DNA from: a virus
Reading direction: 5' to 3' (one strand)
Length of the DNA stretch: 24,513 bases
IMG/VR virus record: IMGVR_UViG_3300000124_000004
Span: 1-24,513 of that record
Position numbers and translations under genes: made by a program. Shown here piece by piece: positions 7,411 through 15,967 of this stretch (position 1 is the first letter of the stretch; each line of letters begins with the position of its first letter). Under the pieces are notes generated by a model that was not told where the DNA came from, did no database searches, and was given only the letters and a program-made list of their open reading frames with translations.

Positions 7411-10400
7411 TTACTGCGTGCGAGCAGCGGCGGTGAGGTTGTTGATGAATGTGCTTCCACTCAGCATCTGTGCGACCTGTGTGGTGTTGGCATTCGCAAG
7501 AGCCCCATCCGGATCCTTGACGATATGGACGATTGTCAGCGTCGGGTTGTTGCCCGTGACGTTCACCGATACCGGTGACGATGCACCACCAAGAATGGTC
7601 TGCATCTCAATGACCGCTGCTGATAGCGCTGTGTAGCGAGACCGCATCCCAAGGATGAAGTTGTCAACTAGCGCAGCGCCCTGATCTCCGAACTGGACGA
7701 CGAATGTCGCCACCGTGGCAATGATCTCGTCAAGGGCCTTCTGCACAAGCGTCCCCAGAGAGTCCGGGTCCTGACTTGCGTTCTTGCCGATGTTGAAGAA
7801 TGCCTCGATAGCCCCTGCGATTGAAGTCGCCGCGTCGCCTAGGTTCTTGATCTTGGTGATGGTCTCATCGCTGATCCCACCAGATAGTGCTTGGAATTCT
7901 GCAACTGCAAGGCGGATCCAACCGAAGACAGTGTTGAAGTTGATGACCTCACGGAACTGGTCTACGAACTGGATCGTCTTGACGAAGGCGTCGTACGTGT
8001 CACTGATTGCTCCAGTGACCGCAGAGGTCATCTCGCTGAATGCCTTGACCTTCGCCATCTGCTCTTCGCTGAGCGAGAACTTGCCCATCGCAACAATCAT
8101 CAACTGTACAGCGATGATTGTCGTGTCTACGATCCCCTCAAGGATCCCCGGTAGCGGCTTGACGTAGTCGTTCAACTTCATGAACGTGTCGAATGCCGAA
8201 CCGATGGTGTCAATGATCGTGCCAGCGCCTTCTGAGAAGTCAGCAGCAGCGGTGACCGCTGACTGCTTCATCCCGGCAGATGCCTTGATCATTTCCTTGA
8301 CCGCGGCGACCGTGTCGAGCGCGATGGCGGTGAACGTGGAGTTGGCGATGTTCTTGTAGCCCTTTGTCTTCGTCAGCGACTCTGCAACGCTGCCATACGT
8401 GTTGGCAACAGTCGCAGCGACCTCAGCGAAGACTTGGACGTTGCCAAGCGTTGAGCCCTTGTACTTCTTTGCTTCCTTGGACATGAACGTGATCGCAGCA
8501 TGGATGTCTGCGATAACGATCTTGAACTGGTTGTTGTTGAGGTTCTTGTAGCCGCGCAACTTGTCGAACGAGTCGATAGATGCGGAGATGGCCTCAGCAA
8601 GAGCGCCAACGGCAGACGAGAAGTCCGCTACCTTCTGCAGCGTCTTCTTGCTCACGCCCTTCGCGTACTTGTAGGTGATGGTCGTTGCCAACTTCATTGC
8701 TGAAGCGACACCGCCCATCGCTGACTGAACCAACTTGCGTAGGTTCACGCCCTCCAACTTCTTGAGGGCTTCAGCGAGATCGACACCGTTCTGAGCGACC
8801 GTGAGTGCCTCTTGGAGAGGGTTCTTCTCAGACCCACCCGACTTGCTGCTCCCGCCACCGCTCTTCTTGCTGCTCGACCCGCCACCGACTCCAACAGGCT
8901 TGATCTTTCCTACGGCCTTGATGCTCTGGGCCGTGCTGAGCAACTTCTCCCACTTGGCGGCTTCGGCATTGATCATTCGGAGACCAGCGCCACCATACTG
9001 CTGGATGTAAACACCCATCAGACCCTTGATGGCGGCGATCCTGTTCTTGATTGCCGTGACGCCAGAGTCGAACGACTTGACCTGACCGTTGAGCCACGAT
9101 GTCACAAGGTTCCAGCCAGCAGCAGCAGCCGCAGCATCACCCTGATTCATCAGGTCAACCATAGCGTTGAGGTTTGCCGCTACAGTCGGGCTTAGGCCCT
9201 CCTGCTGCGCGAACCCGGATACGAGCGAGGCCATCAGGCCACGTCCACGCTTGATCAGATCCTTGTCTCCGCTGTCAAGCATCGACTTGATCTCGCCAAG
9301 GACAACTTCCATCGCCCTAGGCGCAGCGTCTGCACCGTAGTTCTCCATATCGCCCATGAGCCAGCCCATTACGTCTGTGCCCATCTGGCGAACATTCTCT
9401 GCGTTTGACGACAGGGCTGTGTTCATGAACGAGACAAGGGAGGTGACCATCGGGTCAACCTGATCCTTGGCGTTCGTGTAGAACTCCGTGACCATGTCAC
9501 GTCCAGCCTTGGCAGCGCCCTTTCCGACCTTGCCGCCCTTCGCCATTCCGGCAGTGACCAGATCCATCGTGCTGTCGAACAGCGTGAACAGTTGTTCCTC
9601 AGATCCGATCATTCCGGATGCGAATGCCTGAGGGATCATTCTCCCCGCTTCCTCGACGTAGTCTGACAACTTGTCAACCACAAGAGTAGTCGGAATGTAG
9701 ATCCCAAGCATTGCGGCTTCTTCCATAGCCGCTGCGTGTTCCTTGGTTGCTTGCGCTTGATCCTCTAGGGCCTGAGCCAACTTCTGAAGTTCTACTTCGT
9801 CAGCCGCCGCTTGCTGTTCAGCAAGCACCTTGTCGGCCTCAGCGGCAGCGTCCTGACGAGACTTGTACGACTTAGCGTACATCTCGTTGATTCGCTTCTG
9901 CTCTTCGGTCAGCCCTGATCCGTTGCCTAGAGTCTTCTCAGCCTCTAGGTTGAACTTCTCAAGTTGATCGCCAAGCCATCCAATGGCATCAGCGATACCC
10001 TGAACGAACCCGGCGACTGCCTCTGCGACAACCTTGACGGCATCGAGGCTACCGACGAAGTCTAGGACGCCGCCGATTGCGTTTGTGAACTGCCCCAGAA
10101 GCCACCCAACGATAACGCCGATGTACTGGAGGCCGTTCATAACGCCCTTGACGAATTCGACAATAACCTTGACGACGCTTCCAATGACATCCTTGATGCC
10201 CTTGAAACTGTCTCCAGCCTTGTCGGTCGCCTTGGCGGTAGCGCCAAACCCTTGGATCAGTCCGCGAACGAACTGGACAACGAATGCGATTGTCGCACCG
10301 ATTGCGGCGAGGATAGGAATCTTGGTTACGAGTTGGACCCCGAACTTCCCGATGCTCAACGCGGCCTTTGTGAAACTGCCTTGGATACCAAGAGCAGCCT

Positions 10401-12483
10401 TCACAAGAGCGGCCATCCCAAGAGTCTTGGGGGACTTGAACGGAGCCGCAGCCACGCCCTTCGGGACGATGACGCCACCAGTTGACAACTTCTGTGCCAC
10501 GCCAAGTTCTACAAGCGACGCGGCATACGCCTCATTTGCCGCAGTAGCAGCCGCAGTGGCGGTTGTGTTCGCACGCAGGAATAGGCTCATCTCAGGGATG
10601 ACCGATCCAGCGAGCAACTTGATAGCACCGAAGACGAGAAGGAACGTTCCGGCCAGAGTGGCGAGACCACCCGTCAGCCCGATGAGGGCAACGATCCCTG
10701 CGAACAATGTCTGGTTGTTCTTTGCCCACTCGTTGATTGAAAGCGCGATGTCGCCAATGACCTTGGCGATTGGGGTGAATGCGTCAACAATCGCCTGTCC
10801 AGTGCGAAGCAGCAGGGGAGCGATCTTGTTCGACAACTCTTGGAAGGTGGCCTTGGCAGACTTACCCATGACCTCCCAGCCCCTTGCGATGGAGTCTTGG
10901 GAGTCGGCAAAGTTCTTCTGCGCGTTGTATGTCGCAATGATCCCTTGACCGTACTTCTCCTGAGAAGCAGTGTTGGCATCAACCAACTTGATCAGGGGAC
11001 CAATCTCGTTCATTGTCGCTGCAGAACCAAGAAGGGCCAGACGCTGCTGGTTGTTGAGCCCCTTCGTGAGGTTCGTCATGGCGTCAAGAGCGCCCTGCAT
11101 CCCGACAAATTCGCCATGCGGGAAGACCAACTCGTCCCACGTCGTGCCGAGTCCGTAGACGGCTTCAGCCTGAAGGTCGAGTTGCTTGGTCGTCGCGCTG
11201 GTGTCCTTGGCGAGGCGGATGAAGAACATGCGCAGTGCACGTCCAGCCATCGAGCCCCTGATACCGGCGTCACCGATGACGCTCAGCAGCGTCGCTACCT
11301 CTTCGAAGGTTACTCCTAGGGAGGCTGCGACCGGACCGACCATCTTGAACGATGACAGAAGATCTTCGAACTCAAGAGCCGTCTTCATCGTGGCGGCGTA
11401 TAGGATGTTGGCGACGCGAGCCGTCTCCTCCATTCCCATGTTGAACTGCTGCTCGATGCCGTAGACGCCCTTCAGGGCAGTCTCAAGGTCTAGCCCGGTG
11501 ATGGCTGCAGCCTTCATGACCGGAACGATATCTGAGGTAACGGCCTCTAGGTCTGACATCGAGTCCACGACCTGACCGGTCGTAGATCCCCAGTAGTAGA
11601 GTCCAAGGGCGACTTCGTCGGGCTTGAACAACTTGGTCTCGATAGCAGTCTTCTGGATCGCGGTGGTCAGGTTCTCAAACCCGACAGCACCATCTGCGGT
11701 GATGTCCATCGAGATCGCCGCACGGCGCATGTTCCAGTCGAAGTCCTTGAGGGCATCGACTGAACTGCCCATCGCGTTGGTGATCGACTGACCAAACTGC
11801 TTGATCTGCATACCCATGATTGTGAACGAGTATGCGTTACGACGGTTGGTGTCGATCTGCTGCTGGATGTTCTCAACGTACTGCTGCTGGACTCTCAGGG
11901 CGTCGTTGTACGCACGCTTGATGTCCTTCATCGACTTCTGCTGAGCGCGTGCACTCGCAGCCGCAGCCCGCTGTGTCTCGCGGGCGATCTTCTCCTGCGC
12001 GCGTACTTGCGCAGCAGCGGCCTTCTCAGCCTCACGCACTTGCTTCGCAGCAGTGGTAGCCGCGGTGCGCTGCTGCCTGTCGGCTGCGGCTGCATCTGCG
12101 CGGGCGACTCGCTCAGAACGTGCAGATGCCGCAACTGCCGCTGCGTTCCCTGCCTGTTGCTCCTTGCCGTAGTTGGCAATCCGCTTCGCGAATGTAGACT
12201 GCTTGGCCTTCTCAGCCGCTGCGTCTGCCTTGACCTCCGCAGCACGTGCCTTCATGGCGCGGGTTGCGTCGTCCCTTAGGAATCTTTCCTTGGCCTTAGC
12301 GGCCTTCTCAGCGGCCTTGCTCTGAGCGTTGGCTACGTCCTCAGCAGACTTCTTCTGAGCGTTAGCGGCCTTGGTGGTCACTTGCTGGATGCCGTTGAGG
12401 TCTGCCTTCAACTTGTTGAGGGCAGTCTTCGCCGCAGCCGCGTTGACCGTGATCTTGATCGATAGTTCGCGGTTGCTAGCCAT
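7411..12483 (-). CDS. Tail tape measure protein (TP901 type)
   Basis: This 1690-residue protein is the longest in the window and starts at ATG 12483. The first ~190 residues are an Ala/Lys/Arg/Glu-rich coiled coil. It is followed by a conserved core (LKDFDWNMRRAAISM, ETALKGVYGIEQQFNMG, VTFEEVATLLSVIGDAGI, GSMAGRALRMFF) typical of the PhageMin_Tail/TP901 family. Two hydrophobic stretches follow (around LFAGIVALIGLTGGLATLAG and IPILAAIGATIAFVVQFV), then more helical sequence and a Ser/Gly-rich linker with SSSKKSGGGSSKSGG. Tape measure proteins fill the tail tube and set tail length. At about 0.15 nm per residue this one would suit a tail near 250 nm, which is an inference. It sits right after the tail chaperones, as expected. 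Confidence 0.95.
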   Translation of the reverse strand: MASNRELSIKITVNAAAAKTALNKLKADLNGIQQVTTKAANAQKKSAEDVANAQSKAAEKAAKAKERFLRDDATRAMKARAAEVKADAAAEKAKQSTFAKRIANYGKEQQAGNAAAVAASARSERVARADAAAADRQQRTAATTAAKQVREAEKAAAAQVRAQEKIARETQRAAAASARAQQKSMKDIKRAYNDALRVQQQYVENIQQQIDTNRRNAYSFTIMGMQIKQFGQSITNAMGSSVDALKDFDWNMRRAAISMDITADGAVGFENLTTAIQKTAIETKLFKPDEVALGLYYWGSTTGQVVDSMSDLEAVTSDIVPVMKAAAITGLDLETALKGVYGIEQQFNMGMEETARVANILYAATMKTALEFEDLLSSFKMVGPVAASLGVTFEEVATLLSVIGDAGIRGSMAGRALRMFFIRLAKDTSATTKQLDLQAEAVYGLGTTWDELVFPHGEFVGMQGALDAMTNLTKGLNNQQRLALLGSAATMNEIGPLIKLVDANTASQEKYGQGIIATYNAQKNFADSQDSIARGWEVMGKSAKATFQELSNKIAPLLLRTGQAIVDAFTPIAKVIGDIALSINEWAKNNQTLFAGIVALIGLTGGLATLAGTFLLVFGAIKLLAGSVIPEMSLFLRANTTATAAATAANEAYAASLVELGVAQKLSTGGVIVPKGVAAAPFKSPKTLGMAALVKAALGIQGSFTKAALSIGKFGVQLVTKIPILAAIGATIAFVVQFVRGLIQGFGATAKATDKAGDSFKGIKDVIGSVVKVIVEFVKGVMNGLQYIGVIVGWLLGQFTNAIGGVLDFVGSLDAVKVVAEAVAGFVQGIADAIGWLGDQLEKFNLEAEKTLGNGSGLTEEQKRINEMYAKSYKSRQDAAAEADKVLAEQQAAADEVELQKLAQALEDQAQATKEHAAAMEEAAMLGIYIPTTLVVDKLSDYVEEAGRMIPQAFASGMIGSEEQLFTLFDSTMDLVTAGMAKGGKVGKGAAKAGRDMVTEFYTNAKDQVDPMVTSLVSFMNTALSSNAENVRQMGTDVMGWLMGDMENYGADAAPRAMEVVLGEIKSMLDSGDKDLIKRGRGLMASLVSGFAQQEGLSPTVAANLNAMVDLMNQGDAAAAAAGWNLVTSWLNGQVKSFDSGVTAIKNRIAAIKGLMGVYIQQYGGAGLRMINAEAAKWEKLLSTAQSIKAVGKIKPVGVGGGSSSKKSGGGSSKSGGSEKNPLQEALTVAQNGVDLAEALKKLEGVNLRKLVQSAMGGVASAMKLATTITYKYAKGVSKKTLQKVADFSSAVGALAEAISASIDSFDKLRGYKNLNNNQFKIVIADIHAAITFMSKEAKKYKGSTLGNVQVFAEVAATVANTYGSVAESLTKTKGYKNIANSTFTAIALDTVAAVKEMIKASAGMKQSAVTAAADFSEGAGTIIDTIGSAFDTFMKLNDYVKPLPGILEGIVDTTIIAVQLMIVAMGKFSLSEEQMAKVKAFSEMTSAVTGAISDTYDAFVKTIQFVDQFREVINFNTVFGWIRLAVAEFQALSGGISDETITKIKNLGDAATSIAGAIEAFFNIGKNASQDPDSLGTLVQKALDEIIATVATFVVQFGDQGAALVDNFILGMRSRYTALSAAVIEMQTILGGASSPVSVNVTGNNPTLTIVHIVKDPDGALANANTTQVAQMLSGSTFINNLTAAARTQ

Positions 12484-12496
12484 GTGTTATTGCCCC

Positions 12497-12548
12497 AAAC
12501 AAAGAAAGACCCGCCCCGCCACTCGCTGGAGTGACAGAGCGGGCCGGG
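12497..12548 (-). terminator. Intrinsic terminator between gpGT and tape measure
   Basis: On the minus strand a hairpin is followed by a T-rich run. The outer arms are 12539-12548 and 12510-12519 (nine of ten pairs, one G.G mismatch). An inner 5-bp stem CACTC/GAGTG closes a 4-nt loop at 12525-12528. After the stem the minus strand reads TCTTTCTTTGTTT (12509-12497). This is a good rho-independent terminator. It lies in the middle of the tail operon and would reduce tape-measure expression relative to tail tube and chaperone. Confidence 0.75.
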
Positions 12549-12563
12549 AGGGCGCGATGAAGG

Positions 12564-12866
12564 CTACTTCGTCAGTTGCTTCATAGCGACGGCCCGCTCA
12601 GCGTACATAAACTGAGCGAAAGCATCTACTAGGTAAGCGGGCTGATCGAGTAGTCCACCTTGGTAAGGAAGAGGGCCATAGCCCGATGGTACGTAGACCA
12701 TGCGGGTCTGAACCTTCTTCCCTCCATCTTGAGGTACTTCACGAACAACCAACTGCCTGTTACGGCATTGGTCGTACAGGGCGTAAGCCTCTGCCAAGCG
12801 CGGGAAGTCTGCGACTATTCGGTCGCGGGTGTAGCCTTCCGCTGCCCCCTTGGAGAGGTCGAACGC
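12564..12866 (-). CDS. gpT-like C-terminal part of frameshifted tail assembly chaperone (gpGT)
   Basis: This reading frame has no good start of its own (only TTG at 12797). It is open upstream through the end of gpG in the -1 frame. Read through the slippery site at 12866-12872 it continues gpG as AFDLSKGAAEGYTRDRIVAD and FPRLAEAYALYDQCRNRQ, ending at the TAG at 12564. The fusion would be 113 gpG residues plus 100 residues. In lambda and many siphoviruses gpGT binds the tape measure while gpG binds the tail tube during assembly. The conserved position between tail tube and tape measure, and the coherent protein sequence across the gpG stop, strongly support the frameshift. Confidence 0.9.
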   Translation of the reverse strand, partial: AFDLSKGAAEGYTRDRIVADFPRLAEAYALYDQCRNRQLVVREVPQDGGKKVQTRMVYVPSGYGPLPYQGGLLDQPAYLVDAFAQFMYAERAVAMKQLTK

Positions 12867-13204
12867 TTTCCCGATTCTTCCTTGGTCAGCGACATGCTGT
12901 TGAAGTGTTCAAGCAGCACGCCGTCCAACCAGTTGGTCGCTTCGGGCGGAAGCAGTCCATAGTTCTCGACGGTGGGCGGAACGTCCAGTGACCACCCAGT
13001 CACAAGCACGCCGAACAGAACCTCAGGGGTCTGAAGCGCCATCTCTAGGTTGTCGCCCTCCTCAGTCATTGCTGACCGGGGAATGCCACGAACGATGGTG
13101 TTCATGTCCCGCTTGGTTAGGTTGGTGCGGACGATGACAAAGTCACCGTCCTCACCGTCAATCTGCGTGGTTTCTGTCTGGTCTACGATATGGAGAAGAC
13201 CCAT
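12815..13204 (-). CDS. Tail assembly chaperone gpG-like
   Basis: This 129-residue protein starts at ATG 13204. It is acidic and lies between the tail tube gene and the tape measure gene, the invariant place for the gpG chaperone. It contains DGEDGDFVIVRTNLTKRDMN, then VLFGVLVTGWSLD and LPPEATNWLDGVLLEHFNSM, ending with a different, basic tail after the slippery site (RSTSPRGQRKATPATE). That poorly structured tail is what remains when the ribosome does not shift frame. The product should assist tail-tube polymerisation around the tape measure. The call comes from position and the frameshift rather than from a strong sequence signature. Confidence 0.85.
   Translation of the reverse strand: MGLLHIVDQTETTQIDGEDGDFVIVRTNLTKRDMNTIVRGIPRSAMTEEGDNLEMALQTPEVLFGVLVTGWSLDVPPTVENYGLLPPEATNWLDGVLLEHFNSMSLTKEESGKRSTSPRGQRKATPATE
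12866..12872 (-). promoter_or_regulatory. Programmed -1 ribosomal frameshift site, GGGAAAG
   Basis: On the minus strand the gpG frame reads TCG GGA AAG, which contains the heptamer G GGA AAG in the X XXY YYZ phase. This is the same slippery sequence used by lambda gpG/gpGT. Slipping back one base here joins gpG to the open -1 frame that ends at 12564. The gpG stop follows 49 bases later, so the shifted frame overlaps the gpG end. Confidence 0.9.
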
Positions 13205-13237
13205 CGGAATCTGTATTCCTTCCTCGTCAGTATGGGA

Positions 13238-14224
13238 TTACGTTACGAGCGTAGCGCCGTCCTGATTATTGATCAGGGTCACGGTGCAGATGCTGGTAGC
13301 ACTTGTTGGCTTGAGGACCGTGCACTCAACGTCCTGAGTAATGAAGTCCGAAGCGCTGATCGGCACGCCGACAGTCTTGTACTTCACACGTGGGAGGTCG
13401 ATGCGGAGCGACATGTTGGACAGACCGCTAGTTCCTACGCCCACCGGGCCAAGCATGTAGAGCGATACTGCGAACTCCGTGTCGTTCAGCAGCCGGTCGT
13501 ACTCAGCCGTGTCAGCGAAGTCGAGGGCCATCGACAACGTCATCTCGCGAGGGCCAAGGGCCACACGGTAGTATGAACGGGTCGTGCGCAACGTGCCGAT
13601 ATGCTCGACGTTGTTGTTCACGTTGAACGTGAAGTCCTTGACTGCGTTGCTGGCCGAACCGGCGATGTCAACGGACGCGCCGCTGAATGCCAGCGGGTAG
13701 AACGAAGAAGCCGCGTAGGTCGGAGAGGCAGCGCCGCCCTGCTTCGCACGGCCAACGCCGTCGAGGCCGAAGGAAGCCATGACCAACTCACCGAAGGTGG
13801 CCTTGAGTTCCATCGTGTTCACACGGACGCCGTTGTAGGACATGATCAGCGGGGAAGGACCGGCAGTGCTGGTCTCGACGCTGAACGTCGGTGAGGCATT
13901 CGCGATGGGGTCAAACACGTGGGTGTAGCCACCGCCCGTGTATGCAGACGAGTTGATGTTCGCTGCGAACGCGGACTGAAGCAGCCCGCCAATATCCTCA
14001 GCAACCATCGCCATCTCCATCGAACCAGCGATCTGGTACGGAGCGGCGATAGCAACACCCGAGTCACGGATGCCACGAATCTGCAGAGGGTTGAGGTAGT
14101 CGTTCGAATCGTTGAACGACACACTGTTTGCGGCTAGGAACTTAGTCGGTGCAATGCGAGTGCCTTCGACACTCTCCTTTGCGAGACCTACGTATCCAAG
14201 CGCGCCAATTCCAACGTCAGCCAT
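13238..14224 (-). CDS. Major tail tube protein
   Basis: This 328-residue protein starts at ATG 14224 (MADVGIGALGYVGLAKES) with GGAGAA upstream. The opening 'G.LGYVGLAKESVEGT..AP' followed by a region on 'RGIRDSG' and 'GSMEMAMVAEDIGGLLQSA' is the usual pattern of siphovirus tail tube proteins. In these, the N-terminus states the tolerance of the tube and 'GD/E.. G.LL...A' follows. The C-terminal region is beta-rich (DVECTVLKPTSATSICTVTL). It lies between the tail terminator-like gene and gpG, which fits. The product forms the hollow tail tube. Confidence 0.85.
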   Translation of the reverse strand: MADVGIGALGYVGLAKESVEGTRIAPTKFLAANSVSFNDSNDYLNPLQIRGIRDSGVAIAAPYQIAGSMEMAMVAEDIGGLLQSAFAANINSSAYTGGGYTHVFDPIANASPTFSVETSTAGPSPLIMSYNGVRVNTMELKATFGELVMASFGLDGVGRAKQGGAASPTYAASSFYPLAFSGASVDIAGSASNAVKDFTFNVNNNVEHIGTLRTTRSYYRVALGPREMTLSMALDFADTAEYDRLLNDTEFAVSLYMLGPVGVGTSGLSNMSLRIDLPRVKYKTVGVPISASDFITQDVECTVLKPTSATSICTVTLINNQDGATLVT

Positions 14225-14242
14225 TGGGGTTGGTTCTCCGGA

Positions 14243-14722
14243 TCAATCGAGGGTGCGTGCGTAGTTCTTACGCACGATGAGAGTCGTTCTGGACGACTTG
14301 GAAATCACATTCCCGCGCTGCTGCGTCCGATACTGCGTGGGACCAACTGTGATGTTGGTCACGGTCCCGTCGAGGGTTCTCTTGCTTCTCCTGCGGAAGT
14401 TGGCAAGCACCAGACTGGTGACCTGTACCAGCATCCTGTCTCCAATCGCCTCGTCGGCGTTGGCATCAAAATACTGGCGAGCATCGATATGGATGCTCAG
14501 ATTGAGGCGCAGATCGCGCTTGTCGTAACCAGTTGTCTCTCCTTCGCTGTCGTCGCTTGCGGGCTCGACGGTCACGGCTGGATAGAGGCTGGCCGGGATG
14601 AGACCGGGGTCACCAAAGTAGACCGCGGTCAGAGGCAGGACATCAGCGATACCGCCCTCTGCGGAAGGCTTCTCGTTGAGATCCTTGAGTTCTTGAATGA
14701 TCTTGTCTGCGACAGTCTCCAA
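14243..14722 (-). CDS. Tail terminator-like protein
   Basis: This 159-residue protein starts with TTG at 14722. A strong AGGAGG six bases upstream overlaps the stop of the previous gene, which decides the start. It begins METVADKIIQELKDLNE and continues with LYPAVTVEPASDDSEGETT, then NLSIHIDARQYFDANADEAI and a basic beta-rich end (TNITVGPTQYRTQQRGNV). This layout (helix, 'yPavtV', 'l.i.i.a', 'a...i') is that of small tail terminator/neck proteins. The position between tail completion protein and tail tube fits. Identification is by pattern and synteny. Confidence 0.7.
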   Translation of the reverse strand: METVADKIIQELKDLNEKPSAEGGIADVLPLTAVYFGDPGLIPASLYPAVTVEPASDDSEGETTGYDKRDLRLNLSIHIDARQYFDANADEAIGDRMLVQVTSLVLANFRRRSKRTLDGTVTNITVGPTQYRTQQRGNVISKSSRTTLIVRKNYARTLD

Positions 14723-14732
14723 CGACGGCCTC

Positions 14733-15224
14733 CTATGCCTTCAGCCAGTCGTCGGCCCATGACTCCACGGGGTTCATCATGATGTCGGCAACCTTGCCGT
14801 CCACGTCGGGCCAGAACTCGCGCTGGGGAACGTAGTTCCCGGTTTCGTTCACGAATCCACCCTTGGTGTTATGACGTACCTTGTCGCCCCACAGCCTGAG
14901 TTCAACTGATGAGTTGGTGTAGATCTGGTCGGCAGAGACGCCTTCTGCTCCGTATGGATCGTAGGATGTCGCTGCGTCTCTCAACTGGCCGAACCAGTGC
15001 AGGATCGGATGTTCCTTACCCTGCCGCTTTGCGACGGTATACGGCTTCAGCGGTACCCAAGTCCCGGACCCTGCGGCCCCCTCCGTTTCGAAGACATCGT
15101 CAACGAAGTCGTAGTAGACCTTGGACATCTTGTCGAGCATCGGGTAGAAGTCAGACATCCGCTTGTCAAGATCGTCCAACTTGTCTAGTACGATCTTGAA
15201 CCCGCCATCGACAAGGACTGCCAT
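14733..15224 (-). CDS. Neck/tail-completion protein (Mu gpG / HK97 gp10-like)
   Basis: This 163-residue protein starts at ATG 15224, overlapping the upstream TGA by one base. It contains an N-terminal helix (VLDKLDDLDKRMSDFYPML), then GTWVPLKPYTVAKRQGKEH followed by PILHWFGQLRDAATSY. The phrase 'W.PLKP.T..R......L..tG.Lr.S' is a hallmark of phage virion morphogenesis/tail completion proteins. A conserved 'PQREFWP' near the C-terminus matches the family's R-x-F/W element. The role is to complete the head-tail interface, following the connector gene in the usual order. Confidence 0.8.
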   Translation of the reverse strand: MAVLVDGGFKIVLDKLDDLDKRMSDFYPMLDKMSKVYYDFVDDVFETEGAAGSGTWVPLKPYTVAKRQGKEHPILHWFGQLRDAATSYDPYGAEGVSADQIYTNSSVELRLWGDKVRHNTKGGFVNETGNYVPQREFWPDVDGKVADIMMNPVESWADDWLKA

Positions 15225-15784
15225 CAGATTCTCCTGCGACGGAGCGGGATCAGCAACTCGCTGATCTGCTGGCTTGAGAGGGGTACGATCTCAGGAACGG
15301 ATTCCTGTGCGCCACCGTAGTCGGGCTTGAGCAACTCTGATACCCATAGGGCGGTTGCGTGCTTGACCACCGCTGGCGCAGCGGCGAACCCTCCGGTGTA
15401 TGTAACCGTATAGAGTGATCCAGATGAGAACGTGCTGATGTTGTTGTCGAGCCCGTTCAGTTCGACCCTGCCCATTGCGAGGTTCATGTCCGTCAGGATG
15501 ACGTTCGTCATTGACGACATGGACGTGGTGACGGGCGTGGACGCAATCGTGGTCTGGGTGATACCAGTCAGCGATTGGATCGGGTACTCGTAGATAAGGT
15601 GGGTGTCGGTGTTGTCGCCTTGGAACACTTCAGTGTAGTTCTCCTGAGAGAACTTGCGCTCAGTGAACGCATCGACGTTCGCCGTAGCGATATCGATGTA
15701 CTCCTGAAGTAGTTCGTCGTCATACTGACGTAGGGCAATCCCGAATGGCTTCGTGCGGAATTCCGCAGGGGTGATGTATCCCAT
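15224..15784 (-). CDS. Head-tail connector protein (HK97 gp6-like)
   Basis: This 186-residue protein starts at ATG 15784, directly abutting the TAG of the upstream 60-residue gene. The N-terminus MGYITPAEFRTKPFGIALRQ and ELLQEYIDIATANVDAFTER give the 'yit..e......i......d..l...i..As..id..t.r.f' pattern of HK97 gp6-type connectors. A beta-rich central part and the terminal helix (VVKHATALWVSELL) with a basic C-terminus follow. Connectors form a ring beneath the portal and seal the head. The position between head and tail genes agrees. Confidence 0.8.
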   Translation of the reverse strand: MGYITPAEFRTKPFGIALRQYDDELLQEYIDIATANVDAFTERKFSQENYTEVFQGDNTDTHLIYEYPIQSLTGITQTTIASTPVTTSMSSMTNVILTDMNLAMGRVELNGLDNNISTFSSGSLYTVTYTGGFAAAPAVVKHATALWVSELLKPDYGGAQESVPEIVPLSSQQISELLIPLRRRRI

Positions 15785-15967
15785 CTAGACCTTCCGCTTG
15801 ATGTAGGTGTTACGCTTCTTCCTGAAGGCGTCGGGCATCGTCTTGCGATGCGCGAGGCGTGCCTTTGTCTTGAGTGACAGGCGGCGACGTTCGAACTTCT
15901 TCTTACGCTTCCGCGACAGGTCGAGGCGCTTGTACTTCTTGACCGTTGACTTGAGAATTGAGACCAT
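15785..15967 (-). CDS. Very basic 60-residue protein
   Basis: The start chosen is ATG 15967, with GGAG seven bases upstream. A longer ATG in the same frame lies inside the glycosyltransferase gene and lacks a good site. The product begins MVSILKSTVKKYKRLDLSRK. Of its 60 residues 26 are Lys or Arg, with almost no acidic residues, and no recognisable domain. It overlaps the end of the glycosyltransferase gene by 65 bases and its stop abuts the connector start. Such a charge suggests nucleic acid binding or packing against DNA inside the head. It is not a known family to me. Confidence 0.7.
   Translation of the reverse strand: MVSILKSTVKKYKRLDLSRKRKKKFERRRLSLKTKARLAHRKTMPDAFRKKRNTYIKRKV

Noticed and set aside
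10034-10948. 304-residue open frame on the plus strand
   Set aside because: It lies entirely within the tape measure gene on the opposite strand, has a low-complexity Pro/Thr/Ala composition and no ribosome site. It is an antisense shadow of GC-rich coding sequence.
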